Source of the DNA: Blasia pusilla
Lineage: Eukaryota > Marchantiophyta > Marchantiopsida > Blasiales
Direction: 5' to 3'
Assembly (NCBI GenBank): GCA_050084515.1
Contig: CM114272.1
Span: forward strand, 39,742,001-39,806,000
Length of the DNA: 64,000 nucleotides
Shown here: positions 46,495 through 56,169 of the stretch, one piece after another
Layout of the letters: each line of letters begins with the position of its first letter
Numbering within the stretch: position 1 is the stretch's first letter
Position numbers and translations under genes: made by a program
The notes under the pieces: generated by a model
The model's input: the letters and a program-made list of their open reading frames with translations, nothing else
Database searches by the model: none
What the model was told of the DNA's origin: nothing

Positions 46495-47470
46495 CGTCGG
46501 AGGGCATTTGTGTGTTAGATCTCTTTGGTGGGATTAGCACTTTGGTTTGGTCTAGATGTTGCGGGCCGGTATTTCTGTCTTGGAGATACGTGTATGTGGC
46601 CGGAGCGAGATGAGACGGCCCAGAGAGTCTCATCTCGACATATTGGTCAGTTGATGCGAAGATATCCTGAGTTGTTGCCGCCATCAGCTATTTGTGGGTA
46701 CCAGCATGCTTTGCCATCACACATTGCATTGTTGGGGGCGTAAGACCTTGAGAGGGTTGCTCCTGTGGATTTGGTGATTGCTAGATGGCCATGTCAGGGT
46801 CATACACGTGCTGGTCATGGTGAGGGATTACACGACCCTAGGTCTCGATTGTTTTGGGAGATGTTTCGGGTGTTCCGACATCTTCAGGTTCATCAGGCAC
46901 GTGCTCCAACTTACAGTCTGGAGAATGTTCCATTGTAGGGTGACACTCGGAATGGATGATGGCGAGTGTTCATGAGGTGCGGTCTTAGATTGGACCAGCG
47001 GTGTTGTTGGATGCAGTGCGAGTTGGCTAGCGTGCACATCGTCCACGATTGTGGTGGACAAACTTGTTGCCTAGGGAGGTTACACGTCGAGCATTTGATG
47101 CAGTGCAGCGGGATCCTTGCCTTACAGTGGATAGTATCTTGGATACTGGGCGACTTTCTCAGGTGGTGAGGGTTATTGATCCGTCACCCATCGTAGTGGT
47201 GAACCGTGTGGGCCAGCCTAGGATGGCACTACCCACATTTGTGAGTTTTCCCTCGTCACATACCTACAGGGAAGGTGGTCCCGGGCTTGTATGGGATCCT
47301 CATGTGCAACAGTTGGTGGAGCCTAACGCTGATGAGAGAGAGCGAGCGATGGGATTTGCTACTAGTGTGATAGCGGTTGCTTCCATTTCTGAGGCTTCAC
47401 GACGTCATGTGTTGGGTCACGCCATGGACCTAAATTGTTTGACCTGGATTTTGAGTCTTGGTATGGTCGA
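46495..47470 (+). pseudogene. C5-cytosine DNA methyltransferase (DNMT) domain in pol
   Basis: Conserved motifs appear in canonical order: motif I ICVLDLFGGIST (from 46504), motif IV RWPCQGHTRAG with the catalytic Cys (46783-46815), RSRLFWEMFRVFRHLQ (about 46839), motif VI YSLENVPL (46911), motif VIII RAHRPRLWWTNL (47031), RERAMGFAT (about 47338) and motif X VLGHAMDLNCLTWI (47409). The motif VIII and RLFWE segments recall DNMT3-type enzymes. The domain sits between protease and reverse transcriptase. Two frameshifts (near 46600 and 46955) and four stops break it. The catalytic PCQ, ENV and R-x-R residues are all intact. Confidence 0.88.
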
Positions 47471-47939
47471 CCAGCGTCGACTTCGGACTATGTCTATGAG
47501 TCTTCCACCCCTTGTGATGAGCTTGATGGCTTCCGGGATGATAGAGACATCGGTTGGAGGCGAGGAGAATAGTTTTTTGCATACTTAGAGTAAATGGGAT
47601 GTAATGGCTGGGCATGTGGAGTTGGTTGCTCATGCTGGTGGAGAAGTTATTTGCTCAAATGATGGTGTAGCTAAGGGTGTACCATCTTGTGAGGGGGTTG
47701 CATAGCAGCCAATGGCGTCATCCTCTCCCTCTAGTGTGCTAGTGGAGGAGACTTGGGAGCCATTACTTGCGCCCAAGCTTACGGGAGGTGAGAAAAAATG
47801 CTTATAGGAGTTTTTTTGCCTTTAGCATGAAGGAGTTGGGTGCTTTGGTTGGACCCGGTATACGGATTGATTTGGCTAGTGATATGCCAATCTTTTGTCG
47901 TCCCTATTGATATAGTGATATGGAGAGGGACCTGATTCA
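47471..47939 (+). other. DNMT-RT linker of gypsy copy 1
   Basis: Mostly unassigned, with several stops. Near 47905-47960 the sequence has the usual pre-RT pattern SDMERDLIHSRTLDLLEAG. Matches the equivalent stretch at 4991-5594 (-) in part. Confidence 0.4.
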
Positions 47940-48699
47940 CAGTAGGACGTTGGACCTTTTAGAGGCTGGATTAGTGGAGTTTTTCGCATGGAGAGTATGC
48001 ATCAACCACCATCATACCTGCTAAAAAGGATGTGCATGGCAACTACATGGATAGGTGGATGTATGGAGATTACCATCTTATCAATCGGCAAACCAAGGCC
48101 GATAGGTATGCCATGCCTACACTTGAGGAGATCTTTGATGTGATGGGACAGGCAAACATTTTCAGTACTTTGGATCTTCGGGCAAGATACCATCAGTTGC
48201 TGATTCGAGAGAGTGACAAGGCCAAGACAAAATTTTGGGGTGTCAACTCATGGCAAGGATTGTTTGTACCAGTGAAAATTCTTACCCTTTGGGTTGAAGA
48301 ATGCACCTGCCAAGTTTCAGAGAGTGATGGACAAGATCCTAGCAAGGTTGGATTTTGCTCGGTGTTACATTGATGATATCTTGGTGTTCAGTAACATGGT
48401 GGAGGAGCATCAGATACATTTGCAGATTGTGTTTGAGCAGTTGAAAGCTCATGGTCTACGTTTGCATCCAGGAAAGTGTAAGTTCTTCCATAAGGATGTT
48501 GAGTACTTGGGTCAAGTGATCTATCCAGGTAGTTTGGGAGTTCAGCAAGCAAAGGTGGAGGCTATTGCACTTATTCCTCGTCCGGTAGATGTGAGTAGAG
48601 TTCGGGCATTCATGGGATTGGCGAACTACTATCGGAGGTATGTGAAGGGATTTAGTGTTATGGCAAAGCCTTTGAACCAATTGCTGAAATCAGATCAGG
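47940..48699 (+). pseudogene. Gypsy reverse transcriptase, copy 1
   Basis: Two frames cover the domain. The first (48032-48270) has YHLINRQTKADRYAMPTLEE and FSTLDLRARYHQL. After a frameshift the second (48294 onwards) has APAKFQRVMDKIL and the intact active site CYIDDILVFS, then GKCKFFHKDVEYLGQVIY and AFMGLANYYRRYV. This is the least decayed part of the element. Confidence 0.88.
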
Positions 48700-49160
48700 A
48701 GTGGCACTGGAGAGATGATCAGAAGAGAGCTTTTGTGGAGCTCAATGCCTAGTTGGTGGCGGTGCCTATCTTCAGGAGACCTATCAGAGGGTGCCCATTT
48801 CAGTTACACATTGATTAGAGTAGGTTGGGACTTGGAGCAGTGTTGACACAACATGATGATGAGCACATGGAGGTTGTGGTGGCCTATGCAAGTCGTTCGA
48901 AAAATGTAGCAGAGTCGCGCTATAGTTCATATTAGGGAGAGTGCTTGGCAGTAGTGTGGGCTCTGGCACACTTTAGGTGTGACTTGTTTGGCATACAATT
49001 TACCCTTGTTACTGATCACCAGCCGCTCAAGTGGTTGATGGAGTCTGACAATCTTACAAGGAAGCTTGCACGGTGGGCTCTTATCTTATAGGAGTATGAC
49101 TTCCAGATGGTACATAGACCTCGAGTTGCCAACCTTGATGCTGATGGGTTGAATAGGAAC
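48700..49160 (+). pseudogene. Gypsy RNase H, copy 1
   Basis: QEWHWRDDQKRAF opens the domain. The catalytic acids can be followed: CPFQLHID, GECLAVVWALAHF and LVTDHQPLKWLM. It ends with MVHRPRVANLDADGLNR. At least four in-frame stops interrupt it. Confidence 0.85.
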
Positions 49161-50640
49161 CCATGTCCTAGCCAAGAGGATGCAAGTGGGGCTAGATGGC
49201 ATGGCGAGGTTGATGAGGAGATGGTACCATGTCGGCATGCATCTGCCTTTTTATGTTGGTTAGGGGTGGACTCTAGTATGGAGGACCACATGACATCTTA
49301 CTCTAGTCAGAGGGTAGATGGCCAGCCTTTAGATCCTAAGGTTGGAGATGGTGGTACGGATCAGCATGATATTCATGATGATGCGTTGGTGTTGGGGTTC
49401 CTACGGACCAGTAGGGTGCCACGCATAATGAGTGCCAAGGAGCGAGACCGTGTTCTTCAACGTGCTAAGAGGTATCGATTGGAGGGAACACATATTCTCC
49501 GTGTGTGGGAGGATGGTAGAGTACGAATAGTGCCGCATTTGGCTCAAAGAGAGCGCATTATGCGACATGCCCATGAGGAGTTGGGACATTTTGGGATAAA
49601 GCGTACGTATAGCTTACTCCTTGGTCAGTATTGGTGGCATGGCATGCATACTCAGGTGCAGTAGTTGGTGTCACATTGTATGGTTTGTGATCGGGTGAGG
49701 GTATCATTCAATGCCCCTACACCTCAGTTATACCCCTTGCCTATTATGGGGTTGGGTTACCGTTGGAGTGTGGACTTTGCGGGACCGTTACCGTTGACTG
49801 TACGACATCATCGATATGTGTTGGTCATGGTGGAGCACTTCTCCAAGTGGATTAAGTTGGTGGCATTACCTGACAAGGCAAGTGAGGGAACAGTGTATGC
49901 GTTTCTTAATAGAGCGCTTAGTCATTTTGGTGCACCAACTGAAGTGCTGACCAACCAGGGTACACAGTTTCAGGGTGAGTTTCAAGTCTTGTGTGACAAG
50001 GCGTTGATTGATCATCAGACCATGTCTCGAGATCATCCACAAGCGGATGGTTTGGCTGAGCGTGTGGTTCAGATGGTGAAGAGGGCATTGCGCAAGTATG
50101 GCCTACAGAAGGGGCATCTTGGAGACTAGGATATTCAGTTGCCATGGTTAGCCATGGGGTATAGGTTCAGTCGCCAAGCATCCTTGGCTTCCTTCTCACC
50201 TTATTTTCTGTTATATGGCCGAGATCCAGACTTACCAACAGCAATTTGTCGGGAGTCTAGTAAGGTGGTGAACCTTGACGACCCAGAGATGTGGATGAGA
50301 GTGTGTTCTCAATGGGCAGAGCTCTTTCGGAAAGTTATGCCAACAGCCTTTGAGAATCTTGCCATTGCTCAACACAGGGATACGTTGCGATATGCAACCA
50401 TTTGGGGTGGAGGTTATCGACCATCAATTTGTAGGTTCCATGTGGGGGAATATGTCTATTTGCAGCAGATTGCACCGACAACGTTGGATGTGATGATAGG
50501 CCGCACTATTTTACGAGTGCACGAGGTGTTAGCTTCTGGAGTTCTCATATTGGAGGATGGTGATGGAGTTTTTTGGAAGGACCATGTGCATAATTGTGCG
50601 CCATGTCATCTTCCAAATGTGGATGGTACTGTTGACCCAA
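49161..50640 (+). pseudogene. Gypsy integrase, copy 1
   Basis: The zinc-binding HHCC part is HEELGHFGIKRT plus SHCMVC. The catalytic core has VDFAGPLPL (first Asp), TNQGTQFQGE where the second Asp is replaced by Asn, and QADGLAERVVQM (Glu). Further on, FSPYFLLYGRDPDLP and DYVYLQ-like EYVYLQQIAP. Stops at 49663 and 50128 separate three open pieces. It joins the PHD finger without a break in frame. Confidence 0.85.
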
Positions 50641-50669
50641 GCTTAGCCATGATACGTGCTAGCTTGAGA

Positions 50670-50807
50670 TGCATGTTGTATGGGTCTGCTGGTAACGCAA
50701 CCCGTATGTTGGTGTGTGATCGGTGTTCTAGGGGTTGGCACATGATGTGTTTGACTACACGTATGAATGTTGTTCCTATTGGAAGGTGGGTTTGTCCTCA
50801 ATGTACT
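50670..50807 (+). pseudogene. PHD zinc finger at integrase C-terminus, copy 1
   Basis: The last 46 residues of the integrase frame read CMLYGSAGNATRMLVCDRCS, then RGWHMMCLTTRMNVVPIGRW, then VCPQCT and the stop at 50808-50810. This fits C-x2-[C lost, TGT to TAT]-x11-C-x2-C-x4-H-x2-C-x14-C-x2-C, a PHD finger with its conserved Trp two residues before the last Cys pair. The frame is open from the integrase (50139-50810), so finger and integrase are one protein here. Confidence 0.88.
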
Positions 50808-50972
50808 TAGGAGAGGTAGATGACTTGATCTTTGCATGATATAGATTACAGATGTGCGACTAATGATGGGGCAACCTAGCACCCGACCTTTTGATTCGTG
50901 CACCCACGAAGGTGTATAGCATGTAGTAGATGTATAGGGCTACCTGGGAGTCAGAGGGACCTAACCACCAGT

Positions 50973-50980
50973 TAGGGGGG
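50973..50980 (+). promoter_or_regulatory. Polypurine tract of gypsy copy 1
   Basis: TAGGGGGG lies eight bases upstream of the LTR start TGGTACACTTG at 50988, in the same place as the G-runs of the other two copies. Confidence 0.65.
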
Positions 50981-50987
50981 CGAGTTA

Positions 50988-51255
50988 TGGTACACTTGTG
51001 TTTGTGGATGCTCTCGTCTATGTTATGTATGTATATGAGTATGGTATGTCAGCGATGTATATTGTATGACAATGTGGATTCGCACGACAACTGTCATGAC
51101 CATACGGATTATGTCGTAGAGTATAGTGTGCTAGTAGAGGCCATACCTTATGTAGGGCCGTAGTGTCTAGGAAGAGATGCGGTTTCATATATAGGGTTGG
51201 GGGTTACTCCGTTGAGGGTGACTTTTCCACTAGGGCCTACTCTTAGGTTGGGTTT
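50988..51255 (+). repeat. 3' LTR of gypsy copy 1, truncated
   Basis: It begins TGGTACACTTGTG right after the polypurine tract. A 104-base block ending CGCACGACA is followed by TGTCATGACC, which matches the 5' LTR at 42722. The LTR stops near 51255, where the 181-bp repeats begin. Two other minus-strand copies have the same order of blocks. Confidence 0.7.
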
Positions 51256-51256
51256 T

Positions 51257-51618
51257 TACTAGTGGTAGTTGACCAAAAGTTGCTATGATAGAAGTATCAA
51301 ACGAGGCCAACTCATAATAGAACTCTGAAGTCAAAGGAATGGCGTTATTTGAGTCGGTCTGGCTAACACATTCAATTTAGTTTCAAGTTTGAAGTGGAAG
51401 GAAGAGACAAGATGGAAATGCCACATTAGAGTTCAGGTACTAGTGGTAGTTGACCAAAAGTTGCCATGATAGAAGTATCAAACGAGGCCAACTGATAATA
51501 GAACTCTGAAGTCAAAGGAATGGCGTTATTTGAGTCGGTGTGGCTAACACATTCAATTTAGTTTCAAGTCTGAAGTGGAAGGAAGAGACAAGATGGAAAT
51601 GCCACATTAGAGTTCAGG
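51257..51618. repeat. 181-bp tandem duplication
   Basis: Two head-to-tail copies (51257-51437 and 51438-51618) start TACTAGTGGTAGTTGACC and differ at only about four positions. They abut the truncated 3' LTR, so the duplication or its parent element probably cut the LTR. Origin unknown. Confidence 0.9.
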
Positions 51619-51795
51619 TTGATGCTTGGAGGGAAAAACATATATAATGGAAAAGAATGGGCCATCTATGGGATCACATTGACGTGTGTTGTACGCTCAT
51701 TAGAGAAGACTATATTCTCTGGAGGTAGCATAGTGCGTAGGTAATGGGTCTATCGTAGGCATAGAAGGAGTGGGAAATGGAGTGAGACTCTCACG

Positions 51796-52089
51796 TTACG
51801 TACCTACAAAGTGTAACTCCTCAAATATGGCCGCACAAGAAACTAAATTGAATGCTTTAGCCATATTGACTTGAATTGCTACCCACTCTAGATGAATATC
51901 TAGAGTAGACCTTATCCCATGAATCACATTCCCACAACCACCAAGAATGGCCATTCCAAATTGATGAGAAAATAAGCAGGTGCTAAAGTGGGGACAAAAT
52001 TGCAAGTAGAGGAATTGACAAACCAAGTAGTATAAAACTTCTCCAATAGCCAAAGGGCAAACACTAGTAGCTATTGGAGGCTCGATCAC
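51796..52089 (-). pseudogene. LINE-type reverse transcriptase fragment
   Basis: A 97-codon open stretch on the minus strand contains ILGGCGNVIHGIRSTLDIHL and AIQVNMAKAFNLVSCAAIFE. These resemble the conserved region of non-LTR reverse transcriptases where a GG-x-E and a VDV..AFN..S motif occur. The catalytic Asp of the VDV motif is Asn here. It has no neighbours from the same element. Confidence 0.5.
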
Positions 52090-52564
52090 CCATAGCTAAA
52101 AAAGAAATCATGGAGATGCTAAAAAGTAATGTGTGATAGCATCTCTATTGATAAGTGAGGAGTATGAAGAAGATGTCGTGAGAGAAGAAAGATGCATGTA
52201 TGTGTGGTACAGTTGTAGTACGCAATTGGGCATGGAATGGAGCAATTATAGTAGGCAAGCAAACCAAGTAGAAGTGTGTACATGATGAGGACCAGACATG
52301 GTTTAAGTCAAGAGTACATCGTCAGCCAAAGTGAGGGCATTACGTGAATACAACCTTTAGGCATGGTAGAGGCTTATGAGGGAGTTTTTTTGGTTCATGG
52401 CGCTACAATCTATTGGTCAATGTTTGTGGATCTTGATATGGTGAGATGAAAAAACCCGTTGTGAGTTATCAATTGAGTGTTCCAACTTGCTTGTATCGTG
52501 CTAACGGATGTTGAGATTGATTATCCGCACTAACACTTCTTAACGGATTGCTAGAGGTGGTGAC
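52090..52564. other. Unassigned spacer
   Basis: No coding signal or repeat structure was recognised between the LINE fragment and the gypsy LTR. Confidence 0.35.
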
Positions 52565-54046
52565 ATGTAGTGCCCATATTTTTGAAATTTTGACTGAAAG
52601 AGCCTTTTTTGTACATAAGTCTTCCTTGAGTGAAGACTAAAGACTCAATACCAGAAGTAAGGACATCTACTTTATCGAAATTGTGTGAAAACATTGACTG
52701 ACGGAACTGTGGTGAAAGGACAAGAGATAGTAAGAGATTAAGGACTGTCTTGCAAGAATGAGAATTGTGTAAAAGTAGGAAAAGATGGGAAAAGAAGTTA
52801 GAATAAGAAGTGCAGGTACTTCGCAAAGAAGACCGCAATAGGACTTGTGGTGAAGACTATCAACGAAGATTGGAAAAAGCTTCTCTCTAAAAGAAGACTG
52901 AAGATCATCTTTGTGCGAAGACTAGGTACAAAGAATGAAGACTAAAGACCCAAGAGCAAAGACTAAGAACTGTAAGAAGGAAGAAGAAGAAGAAGAGGAA
53001 ATAAAGAGTCTTCACAAAAAATGGAAAGGTGTAGGAAGTATAGAAATAGAAAGAGAAAGAATGTTTTGGAAGAAAGCGGAAAGAAAGAAAGTCGAAGGAG
53101 GACTCTTCCCACCGGCATTAGGAAAAGAGTCTTTGCAAAGATAGGATCGTGAAGATGGGACTACGAAGAGCGCAAAGATTGTAAAGACCGAATCGTCGCG
53201 ATAGTTTCGGAAGCCAGAAATAAAGAGGCGCAGTGGTTTAAAAGGGAGCAGAATTGAATCGCCAGGGCAGCTAACGAACTTAGGAAGGTGAAGGGTTGGA
53301 GAGTCTGAACCGAGGAGGGTAGGATTATCAGTTAGAAATCTACAGTAGAATAGGAAGATTAATCAAGAATTATAAAAAACTATTTAAAGAGAAAATAATA
53401 AGAAGAAGGGGTCATTTCATTGTATCTTGAGTTTCCCAGTATGGTGGGTTGTGTAAGGAGTTCTCTGGGGATAATCCAAGCTGAAGAGTCTTGTAATCTC
53501 TAAAGCTTGTAATACTTTCTAGTTCTTTCCACTCTTTGATGCAGTTGAAGTGTCTTCTCTCATGCTTTCTGATGTGCGGAGTTGAGTATAAAACCTTATT
53601 GGGCTGCGGTAGGAATGAGAGTTGAGTCTTGTGATTTTGAAATTCCATAAGATAATCAGGAAGAGCATAGGAAAGTTGTTAGATAGTGAGTAACCTGCCA
53701 TGACATATTCAATTCTAAAACTAGGATGAGCCGCTCCTTCTTGAGATCTCTTTGAGGTCTTTGTGAGAACTTTCTAATCCAAGATTTGCAAGAGTCGTTG
53801 TCTGCACTTGAGAAGATTCTTTTCCAAGAGGGAAGAAAACCATTTTGTTGTTTTTGTACCAGTGAAGACTTAGTTATTTTAATTAGTTAAGTGCTTAGTG
53901 AAGAAGGATTTATTCTTGATATTTCTTATAAAACCTCTCTTTACTCAAGAAATGGTGATCTCTTGGGAACGAACTTAATACTTTTCAATTAAAGGAGTAC
54001 CTTTTTCCTCGAGTTTTACATTACATAAGGAAGTAGGTAAGGAAAT
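52565..54046 (+). repeat. LTR-like region of a third gypsy family (5' LTR)
   Basis: From about TGTAGTGCCCAT to about 54046, where a probable primer-binding site begins. The 53410-53970 part has an inverted relative at 54330-54840, and the GAAGACT-rich part (52860-53160) has its relative at 55700-55860. A long A/G-rich stretch lies at 52930-53110. The start is uncertain by tens of bases. Confidence 0.55.
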
Positions 54047-54048
54047 TT

Positions 54049-54061
54049 TGGCGCCACTGCC
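54049..54061 (+). promoter_or_regulatory. Probable primer-binding site
   Basis: TGGCGCCACTGCC after an A/T-rich stretch looks like the TGGCGCC-type primer site used by many plant gypsy elements of the Tat/Athila kind. It is placed between an LTR-like region and a leader that resumes as gag at 56170. The tRNA that would pair is not identified. Confidence 0.5.
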
Positions 54062-54310
54062 ATGGATCACAAGATCTCCTAAGCAAGGAGAGGTAGCGTG
54101 AGAGTGGGGTATGGGAGTAGAACAAGTCGTTGGACCCCCACTTGGTGTAAGACGGGTACTGCTGGCAGAAGATCATCCTGCACAGAGGGTACCGTGGAAA
54201 TAAGCAGCTTATCCAAAGAGTCTTCATTCCCATGGAATGGAGCCTTGCGTGCTGGTTGAGGCACTTGGCACAAAGATTGTTGGAAGTTTTGGATGGAGAG
54301 CGAAAGAACT
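54062..54310 (+). other. Leader of the third gypsy family, interrupted
   Basis: Non-coding on the plus strand. It is followed by a minus-strand LTR copy; the leader or gag seems to resume at about 56100. Confidence 0.4.
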
Positions 54311-54836
54311 GTTGAGAAGCACGAGCAAACGAAGAGATCACCATTTCTTGAGTAATAAGAATAACTCCTTCTTCACTAACTTTACTGACTAACTACAACT
54401 ATATTGTCTTTACGAGTACAAAAGAATAAACATATTTTCTTCCCTTTTGGAAAAGACTCTTCTCAAGTGTAGACGAAGACTCTTTTGAATCTAAAATAAT
54501 AAAGCTCCACGAAGACCTCAAAGAGATCTCAAGAATGGCGGCTCATCCTACTTTCAGAACTGAATATGTCATGGCACGTTACTCATTGTCTAACAGCTTT
54601 CCTATGCTCTTCATGATTATCTTCTAGACTTTTAGAAATCACAAGTCTCAACTCTCATCTCTAATGTAGCCCAATAAGATTTTACACCCAACTCCACATA
54701 TAAGAAAGCATGAGAGAAGACACTTCTACTACATCAAAGAGTGGAAAGAACTAGAAAGTATTGCAAGCTTCAGAAAGTAAAAGACTGTTCAGCTTGGATC
54801 ATCTCCACAAAACTTCCTATACAACTCACCAGACTA

Positions 54837-54872
54837 CTTGAGTTTTTACCAGTAGTCTGGTAAAAACTCAAG
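54837..54872. repeat. Perfect 16-bp hairpin
   Basis: CTTGAGTTTTTACCAG and CTGGTAAAAACTCAAG are exact reverse complements around the loop TAGT. It occurs inside the inverted LTR copy but has no equivalent at the matching position of the plus-strand LTR, so it was probably gained later. Confidence 0.85.
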
Positions 54873-55215
54873 ATACAAGATACTGATGCTAACCAATAGT
54901 ATTGGGGAATTCAAGACACAAGGGAATGATCCCTCTTCATCCGATCAGTCACAAGTATTTGGGAGATGTAGGGCACTAGGGAATGACCCCGTGCTCTTCT
55001 ACTGTATTCCTTAAATAGTCTTTTACAACTTCTAATTGGTCTTCCTATTCTAATCTAGAATTCTAACTGCTAGTTCTAACCTTCTCCATTCAAATTCCCA
55101 ACCCTTCATCTTCCTAAGACGGTTGGTTGCCCTGGTGATTCATTTCCGCTCCTTTTGAACTGCTACGCCTCTTCATTTCCGGCTTCCAAAACCGCCGTGA
55201 CGGTTTGGTCTTCAT

Positions 55216-55689
55216 TGTCGTGCGAATCCACATCGTCATACAACATACATCGATGACATACCATACTCACATACGTACATAACATAGACGAGAGTATCCA
55301 CAAACGCAAGTGTACCACAAGTGAAATCCGTGAAAGACCTACTGTCATAAAACACGTATACAATCACATACAATCGAGCAAAACCCACTCCACGATGGGA
55401 GAATCTAGGTCGAAGCTTGCGGGAAACACCATAGCCAAGAGCTCTACTCACTACCAAGGCTAACTCCCAACGCAACAGGCTCAACTCAAAGAACGGACTG
55501 TTCTTTGAGTGCACTCCACTTTATATCCTCTAACCTAAGAGCGGGCCCTACTGGGAAACTCACCCCCAATTGAGTAACCCCCAACCCTATGTATGGAACC
55601 GCATCTCTACCAAGCCACTACGGTCCTACATAAGGAATGGCCTCTACTAGCACACTATACTCTACGACATAATCCGTATGGTCATGACA
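55216..55689 (-). mobile_element. Solo LTR related to the DNMT/PHD gypsy (474 bp)
   Basis: On the minus strand it reads TGTCATGACC ... CGCACGACA, with matching short inverted ends, and is flanked on both sides by TCAT (55212-55215 and 55690-55693), a clean 4-bp target duplication. It contains both blocks of the gypsy LTR, but in the opposite order to the LTRs that follow polypurine tracts in the window. It sits inside the inverted LTR copy and so is younger. Confidence 0.8.
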
Positions 55690-56169
55690 TCATAGCCTTC
55701 GCAGTCCTATCTTCGGAGTCTTATCTTCACAAAGACTCTTTGATCTTTGTTCTTTGGTCTTTGGTCTTTGGTCTTTGGTCTTTGTTTACAATCTTCGCAC
55801 AAAGACTCCTTTGGAACTTTGGCTACAAAGAAGTTCTTTACAGTCTTCCTTGACAGTCTTTCCAGTCCTTTTCACTCCTCCAAGACACTTCCCTGATCTT
55901 CCAATCTCCTTGTCTTCTCAATGGAGTTTCACTAACTAGCCTTATCAAGTACTCTTCCAACTATTTCTCTTCCTCTATTCATATTTACAATCTTCTACGA
56001 AATCTTCAATCTTCACTCTTCCTTCCTAAAGACTTTTACCTAATTCTGTACAAACAACATCCAAAATACAAAATTCTCACAAGAGTGGGTTATCACAACA
56101 CCTGCGAAGAACCGTTTTCCTCTTCGTCCAAAGCCTCTTGGGCGAAGACGAGAAAAGAGGAAGTCGCCT

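Larger units (their letters stand above)
42722..51255 (+). mobile_element. Ty3/gypsy element with DNMT and PHD domains (copy 1, most complete)
   Basis: The order is 5' LTR (partial), gag with two zinc knuckles, protease, C5-DNA methyltransferase, reverse transcriptase, RNase H, integrase, PHD finger, polypurine tract and truncated 3' LTR, over about 8.5 kb. The comparable 160 bases of the two LTRs differ at about ten positions by eye, so the insertion is not recent. Each domain has at least one stop or frameshift. The 5' end lacks the first 100 bases of the LTR and joins a minus-strand relative; the 3' LTR is cut at 51255 by 181-bp tandem repeats. Confidence 0.85.
54311..56099 (-). mobile_element. 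Inverted LTR copy of the same family, inserted in the leader
   Basis: Read on the minus strand this starts near TGTTGTGATAACCC and ends near TTCTCAACA. It is about 75 percent similar by eye to 52565-53980 in opposite orientation, making a large inverted repeat. It is split by a solo LTR of the DNMT/PHD gypsy (55216-55689) and holds a perfect hairpin (54837-54872). No exact target duplication was found, so the ends are provisional. Confidence 0.55.
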
